Origin: Clostridia bacterium
GTDB lineage: Bacteria; Bacillota; Clostridia; Oscillospirales; Acutalibacteraceae
Direction of reading: 5' to 3'
Length of the DNA stretch: 14,896 nucleotides
Assembly: GCA_017381395.1 (NCBI GenBank)
Contig: JAFOCH010000158.1
Span: 1 to 14,896, forward strand
The notes under the pieces are model-generated. The model was not told the DNA's origin and ran no database searches. It saw nothing but the letters and a program-made list of their open reading frames with translations. Both the position numbers and the translations under genes were made by a program. Each line of letters opens with the position of its first letter. Position 1 is the first letter of the stretch. Shown one piece after another: positions 7,228 through 14,706 of this stretch.

Positions 7228-8684
7228 TGCATTAATTTCGGCAATGATACTGTGAAAGTCGTTGATTTTCCGTATTCACTTTCGACCGAAATATTGCCGT
7301 TATGTATGTTGATTATCGACTTGACTATAAATAATCCAAGGCCAAATCCGCTCTTATCCTTTGATCTGGATTTATCTGCCTTATAAAAACGATCAAATAT
7401 AAATTCTATGTCTTCGTCCTTTATGCCTTGACCTGAGTTAGTTATGCTAATCGACCTATTCAGATCATCAATATTTAATGTAATTACACCGTTTTCGGGT
7501 GTAAATTTAATTGCGTTGTCAAACAGGTTATATACCGCTTGATACAATAAATCATAATCACCATCGACAATAAACGTCGATGCATCATCCATTCCTCTGA
7601 TTTCGATATTCTTGCTTTCAAACTTTAACGAAAAGGAAATGATAACCCTGCATATAATTTCGGTGACATCTACAGCTGCGTATTTAAGCTCAGTTTGACC
7701 CGATTCAAGCTTTGATAAACTAAGCATCGCATTTACCATAACAGATAAACGCTTAACCTCATCAGACACAATTCCCAAATAATGCTTGTGTTTTTCTACA
7801 GGGATTGTACCATCGAGAATACCATCAATAAATCCGCCTATTGTTGTCATTGGCGTCTTTAACTCATGCGAAACATTAGCAATAAAGCTAGAACGCATTG
7901 TTTCAAGTGACTTTTGCGCTTCGATCATATTGTTAAATGAGGTAACCAGCGCACCTATTTCGTCGGTGCGTGTAACCTCAATTCTGTGCGAATAGTCACC
8001 TTCGATCATAGCGTTTGCCGCATTAGAAACCTCGACAATCGGCTTTACAAGCTTTTTGGTAATAATATAAATCAATACAAAGCCGAGAATTAGGCAAAAA
8101 ACACCGGCATAAACAAGGCCCCAAATAATCTTTTGAATAAATGCTTCGTAATTGCTAGCTTCGTACGAAACAAATACAGCGCCATAACATTCGTAATAGC
8201 CAGTTATAGGCGCTCCTACTGTATAATGGTCGGTTTTATACATCCCGCCAAGTGTAGTTGTATCAGTATATATGCCGTCAATATAAACCCTGTCCATAAT
8301 ATCCTTATTAACAGTAGAACCAATATGGACACAGTCAAGCTTTTGCTTTATTTCACTACAAGTAAATGTATTTCTGTTAACATCAACAAAGAATACAGTA
8401 ATATCACTCGCAACAGAAACAGCTTCACCCGTTCTTCCTACTTCAAGGTTATAATTCGGTGATTCCACCTTTTCCTTTGCATATGCGGCTAACGCAGTCG
8501 CGTTACTTTTCAGTAGGTCGAGTTTGTCATTTATCCAATATTTACTTGAGAAATAACTTGCAAACGATACGAGCAAGGTTATTACTATAAGTATTATTGA
8601 CCCAAACATTAAAAAATATTTAGTAACTAATTTATTTTTTAATATCTTTGTTCGTTTGTTTCGAATTTGTAACCAACTCCCCAA
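7224..8684 (-). CDS. Membrane sensor histidine kinase (HAMP, HisKA, HATPase)
   Basis: Sensor partner of the response regulator immediately upstream. Numbered from the TTG at 8684 it has 486 residues. TM1 is about 24-46, and an extracytoplasmic sensor domain about 48-185 contains cysteines 109, 118 and 166. TM2 is about 187-209 and a HAMP linker about 210-262. The dimerisation/phosphoacceptor H-box is SHELKTP with His273. The ATPase region has N-box Asn390 (FDNAIKF), DRFYKADKSR (431-440) and the G-box GFGLGLFIVK. The N-terminus is unresolved. The TTG overlaps the regulator gene by 46 bases and has no clear SD. The only other start is ATG 8609, also without an SD, which would begin inside TM1 and lose the basic flank (KNKLVTKYF). 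The sensor domain does not let me name the signal. The gene ends by overlapping the protease start. Confidence 0.93.
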   Translation of the reverse strand: MGSWLQIRNKRTKILKNKLVTKYFLMFGSIILIVITLLVSFASYFSSKYWINDKLDLLKSNATALAAYAKEKVESPNYNLEVGRTGEAVSVASDITVFFVDVNRNTFTCSEIKQKLDCVHIGSTVNKDIMDRVYIDGIYTDTTTLGGMYKTDHYTVGAPITGYYECYGAVFVSYEASNYEAFIQKIIWGLVYAGVFCLILGFVLIYIITKKLVKPIVEVSNAANAMIEGDYSHRIEVTRTDEIGALVTSFNNMIEAQKSLETMRSSFIANVSHELKTPMTTIGGFIDGILDGTIPVEKHKHYLGIVSDEVKRLSVMVNAMLSLSKLESGQTELKYAAVDVTEIICRVIISFSLKFESKNIEIRGMDDASTFIVDGDYDLLYQAVYNLFDNAIKFTPENGVITLNIDDLNRSISITNSGQGIKDEDIEFIFDRFYKADKSRSKDKSGFGLGLFIVKSIINIHNGNISVESEYGKSTTFTVSLPKLMQ

Positions 8685-9328
8685 ACGGTTTTAAGTGCCC
8701 ATTTTTCACTGACGCCTTCAAGCTTTTCGCGCAAACGCTTTATATGAACGTCAACAGTGCGCGAGTCGCCATAATAGTCAAATCCCCACACTTCGTCAAG
8801 CAACTGATTGCGGGTATATACACGGTTTGGATGCCCTGCTAAATGATAAATCAGTTCAAGCTCCTTTGGCGGGGTATCAATCTGCTCGCCATTTACAAGC
8901 ATAACGTAATTATTAATGTTGATACGAAGATTTTCATAAACAAGTTCCTTTTTAATATCAACTGTAGTCAGTGTGCGTCTTAAAACCGCCTTTACACGCG
9001 CGACAACTTCCTTTGCGTCAAAGGGCTTTACGATATAATCGTCACATCCGATATCAAAGCCCAGAACTTTATCAAAGGTTTCGCCTTTTGCTGTGAGCAT
9101 AATGATAGGTACAAGCGAATTTTCTCGAACGCGACGGCAAACCTGCCATCCATCAAGCATGGGCAACATTACGTCTAGCAATATCAGATCGGGCTGCTCG
9201 CTCTCGAAAAGAGAAATAGCTTCCCTACCATCATGTGCTAGTACAGTTTGATAGTTTGCCTTTTCAAGATAAATTTTTAGCAATTCGGCAATATTGACGT
9301 CGTCATCAACGATCAAAATCTTTTCCAA
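8639..9328 (-). CDS. OmpR/PhoB-family response regulator
   Basis: DNA-binding transcription factor switched on by phosphorylation from the adjacent kinase. It has 229 residues. The receiver domain (about 2-115) carries the acidic pocket D8-D10, phosphoacceptor Asp52 in LLDVMLP, Thr79 and Lys101 in VKPF. The C-terminal winged helix (about 130-225) shows the family-typical LTP-like turn (TPPKELELI), SRTVDVHIKRLREKL and the closing TVWGVGYKFE. The start is TTG at 9328. An in-frame stop lies three codons upstream, and the SD AGGGAG (9339-9344) overlaps the stop of the sugar-transferase gene with a 10-base spacing. The 14-base gap to that gene indicates co-transcription. It may control its own operon and htrA, as CssR and CiaR do, but no binding site was identified. 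Confidence 0.95.
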   Translation of the reverse strand: MEKILIVDDDVNIAELLKIYLEKANYQTVLAHDGREAISLFESEQPDLILLDVMLPMLDGWQVCRRVRENSLVPIIMLTAKGETFDKVLGFDIGCDDYIVKPFDAKEVVARVKAVLRRTLTTVDIKKELVYENLRININNYVMLVNGEQIDTPPKELELIYHLAGHPNRVYTRNQLLDEVWGFDYYGDSRTVDVHIKRLREKLEGVSEKWALKTVWGVGYKFETNEQRY

Positions 9329-9338
9329 AACAAGTCAA

Positions 9339-9344
9339 CTCCCT
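9339..9344 (-). promoter_or_regulatory. Ribosome binding site that supports the TTG start of the response regulator
   Basis: AGGGAG on the minus strand partly overlaps the TAG stop of the upstream sugar-transferase gene (9343-9345). Ten bases separate it from the TTG at 9328. A nearby in-frame TGA (9335-9337) rules out any longer start. Confidence 0.6.
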
Positions 9345-10032
9345 ATCGTAAAACTTCTTTTATCGTGTTAAATATAATTTTTAAATCATTTTTAAGTGAC
9401 AAAGTGCTAATATAATCTAAATTCATTTGTGCTTTGTCAGGTAAAATTTCGGCAATATATGTATCGTCAGGATCACTTGACTTTTCAAGAATTTCGCCTT
9501 CATTTGCAAAGGCGACGCTCGAAGAGCAACTGATCCCCGGACGAACTATAAGGGTTGCCATTTGTTCATCGGTATAAACGTCGACGAATCTTCTAACCTC
9601 GGGTCGAGGTCCTATAATGCTCATTTGACCGATAAGTACGTTAATAAGCTGAGGCAGTTCATCAATCCTGAATTTGCGAAGAAATCTACCCGCTTTTGTG
9701 ATTCGGTTATCGTTATCTCCGCTTGTTAATGTGCCACCAAGCTCACTAGCGTTACTTACCATCGTTCTAAACTTAATTATGCCGAAATCTTTGTTATATT
9801 TTCCAACTCGCCTTTGAACAAAAAATGCTGATCCTTTTGAATCAAGGATAATCCAAATAGAGATAAAAGCAAACGGTATGGCCAAAACGAAAAGCGCCAA
9901 AAAAGAAATAATAATATCAAAAAATCTCTTTAAAAAAAACGTATATTTCTTTTTGGTAAGTATATCGCAGTATTTATATACCGCTTCATTTTGCATGCTT
10001 TTCGGCAATTTCGCGTAATACTTCTGTGACAT
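9343..10032 (-). CDS. PglC-like polyprenyl-phosphate phosphosugar-1-transferase
   Basis: Initiating phosphoglycosyltransferase (bacterial sugar transferase family). It moves a phospho-sugar from a UDP-sugar to undecaprenyl phosphate at the inner face of the membrane. It has 229 residues, close to the small PglC-type rather than the large WbaP/WcaJ type. One hydrophobic re-entrant membrane segment lies at about 39-63. After it come FVQRRVG (71-77), IIKFRTM (85-91), the catalytic Asp-Glu dyad 124-125 in FRIDELPQL, and IGPRPE (140-145). ATG 10032 is chosen because GAGAGG lies nine bases upstream, whereas the ATG at 10041 touches that SD. The start lies inside the 3' end of the aminotransferase gene (47-base overlap). 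Its neighbours suggest the substrate is a UDP-4-amino-4,6-dideoxy-HexNAc or its N-acetylated form. This is inference, since PglC-type enzymes differ in sugar specificity. Confidence 0.93.
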   Translation of the reverse strand: MSQKYYAKLPKSMQNEAVYKYCDILTKKKYTFFLKRFFDIIISFLALFVLAIPFAFISIWIILDSKGSAFFVQRRVGKYNKDFGIIKFRTMVSNASELGGTLTSGDNDNRITKAGRFLRKFRIDELPQLINVLIGQMSIIGPRPEVRRFVDVYTDEQMATLIVRPGISCSSSVAFANEGEILEKSSDPDDTYIAEILPDKAQMNLDYISTLSLKNDLKIIFNTIKEVLR

Positions 10033-11152
10033 AAATAACATCCTCTCGGGTCATTGAAGGAAAGAGCGGAAGTGATATAATTCCGTCAAACAATCTCTCG
10101 GATACAGGGAAATCACCCTTTTTATATCCAAGTAAATCCTTATAAAACGGGTGCATAAATATCGGAATAAAATGAACGCTTGTGCCGATATTGTATTCAC
10201 GCAAAATGTTTATAAAATCATCACGTGAAATATCAAATTTCGAATTATCAATATTGATAATATATAGGTGGTTTGAACTCTTACAGAATTTATTATCCTT
10301 TAAGTAATCAACACCGTCAATTTTATCTATAGCATTGTTATAAATCTCAACGTACTCGTCTCTGATTTTTTGCATATCATCGAGTTTCTTCATCTGCTCA
10401 ATGCCAAGCGCTGCCGCAATATCGGTAATGTTATACTTGAATCCCGGCTCCTCAATTTCATAATGCCAGTCGCATTTATCACCATAACGAGCCCAAGCAT
10501 CCTTACTCATTCCGTGCAGAGAAAGAATACAAGCTTTTTCATAAATTTGAGGATCATCAGTGGTAAGCATACCACCTTCTGCGGTAGAAATATTCTTTGT
10601 AACATAGAAGCTAAATGCAGCTGTGCTTCCGTGTCCGCCGATGCGTTTACCCTTGTATTCAGTAGAAAGTCCGTGTGCAGCATCCTCTAAAACAAAGAGA
10701 TTATATTTCTCTGCAATGGCATAAATTTTATCCATATCGCAGCAACGACCTGCATAGTGAACAGGAATAATTGCCTTTGTTCTTTCGGTGATTGCGGCCT
10801 CAATTTTATCAACGTCGATGAGTCCTGTATTAGCGTCAACATCGACCAAAACCGGCTTTGCTCCAACGTGTACAATATTGTTAATTGTTGAGCAAAAGGT
10901 CATAGGTGTAGAAATTACTTCATCACCCTCGTCTATTCCCTTTGCTAACAATGCAAGGTGCATTGCTGCTGTGCAGGAATTAACAGCAACAGCATATTTT
11001 GCACCAACATAGTTGGCGAAAAAGCTTTCAAATTCTTTTGTAACGTTGCCCTTTGTCCACCAGCCCGATTTAATAACATCGGTTACTGCGGTGATTTCAT
11101 CGTCATCATAGCAGGGTTTACAAAAGGGTAAAAAATCGTTACGTTTAATCAT
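9986..11152 (-). CDS. DegT/DnrJ/EryC1-type PLP-dependent sugar aminotransferase (PglE-like)
   Basis: Cytosolic aminotransferase that adds an amino group, usually from glutamate, at C4 of a UDP-4-keto-6-deoxy sugar. It has 388 residues, normal for the family. The PLP-lysine is Lys186 in YVTKNISTAEGG, and the cofactor-stacking/pyridine-N region contains Asp157 in LEDAAH. The N-terminal substrate region reads SGWWTKG, VNSCTAAMHLAL and STPMTFCSTINNI, which is the DegT fold-type I pattern. The ATG overlaps the stop of the PglF-like dehydratase gene by four bases (ATGA), so the two are translationally coupled. A UDP-GlcNAc 4,6-dehydratase feeding this enzyme would give UDP-4-amino-4,6-dideoxy-GlcNAc, the bacillosamine precursor. 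Sequence alone cannot exclude another C3/C4 aminosugar. Confidence 0.92.
   Translation of the reverse strand: MIKRNDFLPFCKPCYDDDEITAVTDVIKSGWWTKGNVTKEFESFFANYVGAKYAVAVNSCTAAMHLALLAKGIDEGDEVISTPMTFCSTINNIVHVGAKPVLVDVDANTGLIDVDKIEAAITERTKAIIPVHYAGRCCDMDKIYAIAEKYNLFVLEDAAHGLSTEYKGKRIGGHGSTAAFSFYVTKNISTAEGGMLTTDDPQIYEKACILSLHGMSKDAWARYGDKCDWHYEIEEPGFKYNITDIAAALGIEQMKKLDDMQKIRDEYVEIYNNAIDKIDGVDYLKDNKFCKSSNHLYIINIDNSKFDISRDDFINILREYNIGTSVHFIPIFMHPFYKDLLGYKKGDFPVSERLFDGIISLPLFPSMTREDVIYVTEVLREIAEKHAK
10042..10047 (-). promoter_or_regulatory. Ribosome binding site that decides the sugar-transferase start
   Basis: GAGAGG on the minus strand directly touches the ATG at 10041 but is nine bases before the in-frame ATG at 10032. 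The spacing favours the downstream start. Confidence 0.55.
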
Positions 11153-13044
11153 TTTTCATCACTACTCTTTTCGTTGTGATTAAAGGTTGGGACAATCTTC
11201 TTTACCATGCTGAACATATTAAGGGGTGAAATATCGCTAAGCGTTTTATGAAGGTCAGAGATATTATCCCTTAAAATATTATAGTCATGGGAAATCGGTT
11301 TCATAAATACAATTTTGTCATTGCTTGTTCTGTCAACATCTTCGTCGGCTAAACTGATTTCTTCAAACAGTTTTTCGCCGGGACGTAAACCGGTAAACTC
11401 GATTTTAATATCAACATTCGGCTCAAATCCCGATAATCTAATCATATCGCAGGCAAGATCATAAATTTTAACCGGGTCACCCATATCGAGAACAAATATT
11501 TCGCCACCCTTTGCCATAGCGCCCGCTTCAAGAACGAGCTGTACTGCTTCGGGAATTGTCATAAAATATCTTCTCATATCGGGATGAGTAACGGTTACTG
11601 GACCGCCCTCGTTAATCTGCTTTTGGAAGAATGGAACCACGCTTCCATTTGATCCGAGTACGTTGCCAAATCTAACCGCGGCAAAATCAGTTTCTGAATC
11701 CTTATCAAGCATTTGAATTGATAATTCAGCAATTCTCTTTGACGCGCCCATAATGTTGGTGGGATTAACCGCCTTGTCAGTAGAGATAAGGATAAACTTC
11801 TCAACCTTATGATTTATGGCTGCCTTCGCAACGTTTATAGTGCCAAAAACATTATTTTTTATCGATTCCTTCGGATTTATTTCCATCATAGGCACATGCT
11901 TATGTGCTGCAGCGTGGAAAATGACCTGAGGCTTGTACTCTTCAAGAACTTCGTCGAGACGAGCTTCGTCACGAATGGATCCGAGAATGGTCAAATGACG
12001 TCCGGTTCCGTAAACGTCCTTTAACTCATTATCGATAAAAAACAGTCCGTTTTCGTTAATGTCAAATATAATTAACTTTTCGCAGCCGAAAGACATAACC
12101 TGACGGCACAATTCAGAGCCGATTGAACCGGCACCACCGGTTATCATAACTGTTTTGCCGCTAATGAATTCGATTATGCTTTCCATTTTAAGATTTACGC
12201 TATTTCTTCGCAATAAATCCTCAAATTTAATATTCGATGTTTTAACGTTTTCGAGGTCAACGTCATCAATTTTGCCAAATCGACGAATACTGCATCTGCA
12301 TTCGCTACAAACGTTAACTACAAACTTCAATAACTCGCGAGAAGCGGTAGGAATTGCAACAATTACCTCATGCGCATTATATCGCTTTATAGCTTCTTTT
12401 AATCGTTCTCTGTTTCCAAAAACCTTTACTCCCTTGATATGCTTGCCGATTAAGTTTTGGTCGTCGTCAATAAAAGCAACCGGCTTTACTAGCTCGGGTG
12501 AATTTTCGAGCTTTGAAACAAGGAACTCCCCTGCTTCACCTGCACCGAAAATAATAACTCGCTTTTGAACCGAATATCCTGAAATGTGCGAAAATCTAGC
12601 TCTTATTGCGTAAATAAGCTTTATACACGAGCGACCAAGCATCATAAACAGGAACATAAATGAGGTCATTACCAGTAATATACCGATTTCGAGCGGCTTT
12701 GATTCAGGGAAAACGCCAATTGAAGTAAAGAGCAGGTCTAATAAATAGAACAAAACAAAGCCAATCCATGATGACCAAAGCTGTCTAAATGCTTCATTAA
12801 AATTTACACGTTTGAGAACAGAGTTATAACATCTAAATAAAAAGTTAAGACCGAACATTACAAGCGTAAATACCAACACGTAGTAAGGAAAATTATAGTA
12901 ATATGCCGGCGGAATATTCAAAGGATTGCTAAAAGAATTTGATGTATAACGTAAAGCAAATCCAATGTATAACGATATAAATACACAAAATGAGTCCCAT
13001 AGCATGAGAGAAACTATCGAAGCCCATCTTTTGAACTTTATCAT
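11149..13044 (-). CDS. Membrane-bound UDP-GlcNAc 4,6-dehydratase, PglF/CapD-like
   Basis: First enzyme of bacillosamine-type pathways: UDP-GlcNAc to UDP-4-keto-6-deoxy-GlcNAc, NAD-dependent. It has 631 residues, the usual size of the long membrane form. The N-terminus has about four transmembrane helices (about 8-30, 52-71, 90-110, 118-140). A first Rossmann-type domain follows, with GAGEAG at 167-172. The catalytic SDR domain begins at TGGAGSIGSE (302-311) and has HAAAHKHVPMME. The active-site stretch STDKAVNPTNIMGASKR (421-437) has Asp423, Lys424 and Met432 in place of the usual SDR Tyr, and Lys436. This is exactly the PglF-type arrangement. RFGNVLGS and GLRPGEKLFEE are also present. The ATG has GAGGG seven bases upstream, and a near-consensus promoter sits in the 92-base gap before it, making this the first gene of the seven-gene operon. 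Confidence 0.95.
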   Translation of the reverse strand: MIKFKRWASIVSLMLWDSFCVFISLYIGFALRYTSNSFSNPLNIPPAYYYNFPYYVLVFTLVMFGLNFLFRCYNSVLKRVNFNEAFRQLWSSWIGFVLFYLLDLLFTSIGVFPESKPLEIGILLVMTSFMFLFMMLGRSCIKLIYAIRARFSHISGYSVQKRVIIFGAGEAGEFLVSKLENSPELVKPVAFIDDDQNLIGKHIKGVKVFGNRERLKEAIKRYNAHEVIVAIPTASRELLKFVVNVCSECRCSIRRFGKIDDVDLENVKTSNIKFEDLLRRNSVNLKMESIIEFISGKTVMITGGAGSIGSELCRQVMSFGCEKLIIFDINENGLFFIDNELKDVYGTGRHLTILGSIRDEARLDEVLEEYKPQVIFHAAAHKHVPMMEINPKESIKNNVFGTINVAKAAINHKVEKFILISTDKAVNPTNIMGASKRIAELSIQMLDKDSETDFAAVRFGNVLGSNGSVVPFFQKQINEGGPVTVTHPDMRRYFMTIPEAVQLVLEAGAMAKGGEIFVLDMGDPVKIYDLACDMIRLSGFEPNVDIKIEFTGLRPGEKLFEEISLADEDVDRTSNDKIVFMKPISHDYNILRDNISDLHKTLSDISPLNMFSMVKKIVPTFNHNEKSSDEK

Positions 13045-13086
13045 TTAAACACCCTCAATAAGAATATAATATAATATATTTAAATA

Positions 13087-13115
13087 ATTATATCTAATTA
13101 TTGCTCAAAAGTCAA
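13087..13115 (-). promoter_or_regulatory. Near-consensus sigma-A promoter of the glycan/two-component/HtrA operon
   Basis: On the minus strand TTGACT (13110-13115) is followed by a 17-base spacer and a perfect TATAAT (13087-13092). It lies in the AT-rich 92-base gap between the GT-C gene stop and the PglF-like start. It is the best promoter match in the window and predicts a leader of about 35 bases. No operator-like direct repeat for the operon's own OmpR-type regulator is obvious around it. Confidence 0.75.
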
Positions 13116-13136
13116 TATATGCGACAATAGTAAATA

Positions 13137-14600
13137 TCAAACGAATATTATACTCGACAAAATTGAAAACACTGCAATAATAACAAACATCATGGCGTAT
13201 ATTATTGCATAAAATTTGCTCAATCGCGCCCTAATATGAACAAATTTAATTAAAAAGCCAAACATAATAATTCCACATATAATTGCCAATGGGATTATCC
13301 TTAGATTCATTGAGCAACCATATGGTTCGATAAAATTATAAAACAAATAATAAGCTATCTGAGTAATGAAAATAAATAAGATCGGAATATAGCATCTTTT
13401 TAATTCATAACTACTTCCCTTTTTGATGAAAATAATAATAGAAATCACGTCAAAAACAATAAAAATCAAATTGAGGGATAGTAAAACAAACCCAATTGTA
13501 ACAGAGTTAAACATAAACTCACCAAACAACGAATTTTTAAGCGAATAAAGGATGATATTTGTATCATTGTACGGATTGCAAAACGGCAATGAAAACTCAT
13601 GGCTGGTAAAGTTGAAAATTCGCGATAAAAATGAATATGGAATGTATAACAAGCTATATTCATTAAGCTTATTATAGTGGACAAAACTTTGACCGAATAA
13701 TATAGCATTTCTAACCGAAAAACAAAAGCCAAAAATTATAATCGGAGCTAACGTCAAAACGATACCTTTTATAGAAATTCGGTTAATTTTAACTAGATAT
13801 ACTGCAAGATAAATTAGCATCGCAAACACTGCAAAAAATGCAGAACACTTTGTCATAATTGACACCACAGAGAATAAGGAAAACAGCATTAAATCGCTGC
13901 TTTTCAACGTTTTCTGATATTTTATTAGATAATATAGTGAAACAGTGACAAGAAACAATGCTAATACGTCGTTATTGATACTTCCACCTAGCACAGTGAA
14001 CATCGGATGAAAGGCAATTACAGCGAATGTTAAGATTAAAGGTAAACCCTTAAAATTAAACTGTCTTAATATTTTCAGACCGACAATTGATACACATGAC
14101 GACCAAAAAACAGTTAGCATTTGCAGATTCTCAAACGATGCATCAATACCGCAACCGAATAAACGGCTAACGTTAAAAAAGACAGATGAAATAAAATAAT
14201 GCAACGGCGGATTATATAATTGCCATTCATTAGTTTCTGGCAGACCTCTAAACTCAGCCAATCGATAAATATAGCTTAAATGTCCGTTTGCGTCAATTGA
14301 TTCCAAATCGTGCTGGTTGACTGTGTAAGGGTGTTTTATAACGTATCCGATTTTTACAAATAATGAGCATATAACAATTAGTCGAATTATATTATTGACA
14401 CTAATTTTCTTATAACGATACAGGAAAAGTAAACCGGTGCCCAACGATAACAGAGAGATGATAATGATTGCATTAGAAAACACATCGTTATAGTTTGAAT
14501 CTAAAAGATTTAATATTATCGTCATTGCACAAATAAAAACAGCGGAAACAAAATACCCGCCAAAATAATTTATGTCAGTTAACTTTTTACTTTTTGTCAC
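13137..14600 (-). CDS. GT-C (GT39/ArnT/PMT-like) polytopic membrane glycosyltransferase
   Basis: Likely a polyprenyl-phosphate-sugar-dependent glycosyltransferase acting on the outer face of the membrane, transferring a sugar to a protein or glycan. From GTG 14600 it has 487 residues, most of it hydrophobic with about ten or more membrane helices. The first outer loop carries an acidic HDLESID motif (His97/Asp98) where the catalytic acid of GT-C enzymes sits. It is followed by WQLYNPPLHYFIS (about 126-138) and AFHPMFTVLGGSINNDVLAL. I recognise this pattern from Clostridial glycosyltransferase-39 proteins. Start choice: the AGGGAGG SD (14609-14615) overlaps a GTG at 14609 but is eight bases from the in-frame GTG at 14600. 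It sits between a terminator and the operon promoter, so it may be monocistronic. Very AT-rich. Donor and acceptor cannot be told from sequence. Confidence 0.82.
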   Translation of the reverse strand: MTKSKKLTDINYFGGYFVSAVFICAMTIILNLLDSNYNDVFSNAIIIISLLSLGTGLLFLYRYKKISVNNIIRLIVICSLFVKIGYVIKHPYTVNQHDLESIDANGHLSYIYRLAEFRGLPETNEWQLYNPPLHYFISSVFFNVSRLFGCGIDASFENLQMLTVFWSSCVSIVGLKILRQFNFKGLPLILTFAVIAFHPMFTVLGGSINNDVLALFLVTVSLYYLIKYQKTLKSSDLMLFSLFSVVSIMTKCSAFFAVFAMLIYLAVYLVKINRISIKGIVLTLAPIIIFGFCFSVRNAILFGQSFVHYNKLNEYSLLYIPYSFLSRIFNFTSHEFSLPFCNPYNDTNIILYSLKNSLFGEFMFNSVTIGFVLLSLNLIFIVFDVISIIIFIKKGSSYELKRCYIPILFIFITQIAYYLFYNFIEPYGCSMNLRIIPLAIICGIIMFGFLIKFVHIRARLSKFYAIIYAMMFVIIAVFSILSSIIFV

Positions 14601-14608
14601 TGGTTTCA

Positions 14609-14615
14609 CCTCCCT
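14609..14615 (-). promoter_or_regulatory. Ribosome binding site that decides the GT-C gene start
   Basis: AGGGAGG on the minus strand overlaps the in-frame GTG at 14607-14609. It is eight bases before the next in-frame GTG at 14598-14600, which is therefore the better start. Confidence 0.65.
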
Positions 14616-14622
14616 AAAATGA

Positions 14623-14631
14623 ATTTTAACA
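14623..14631 (-). promoter_or_regulatory. Possible extended -10 promoter of the GT-C gene
   Basis: TGTTAAAAT on the minus strand fits an extended -10 (TGnTAAAAT). No good -35 exists at 16-18 bases; TTGTAG occurs only at a 20-base spacing. The predicted transcript would start very close to the SD, so this assignment is weak. Confidence 0.3.
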
Positions 14632-14652
14632 CATTCACTTAAATATTGCTAC

Positions 14653-14704
14653 AAAAAATAACAACCGCCAATCAGATTGTTCTGCTGGCGGTTGTTATTA
14701 AAAA
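14653..14704 (-). terminator. Long-stem intrinsic terminator after the AbrB-like gene
   Basis: A perfect 14-base inverted repeat, 14657-14670 against 14686-14699, contains the GC block ACCGCCA/TGGCGGT. The 15-base centre can itself pair (CAGA/TCTG around TTGT), which lengthens the hairpin. A run of Ts follows on the minus strand, and the mirrored A-rich flank makes it potentially bidirectional. It directly follows the AbrB-like stop codon and separates that gene from the GT-C gene. Confidence 0.85.
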
Positions 14705-14706
14705 AA

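Noticed and set aside
12155..12568. A 137-codon plus-strand open frame antisense to the PglF-like gene
   Set aside because: It overlaps well-conserved dehydratase coding sequence, and its product resembles no protein family.
5766..14600. Horizontally acquired island containing the glycan and sensor genes
   Set aside because: I see no integrase, transposase, tRNA gene, flanking direct repeat or sharp composition break. The AT richness of the membrane-protein genes follows from their hydrophobic codons.
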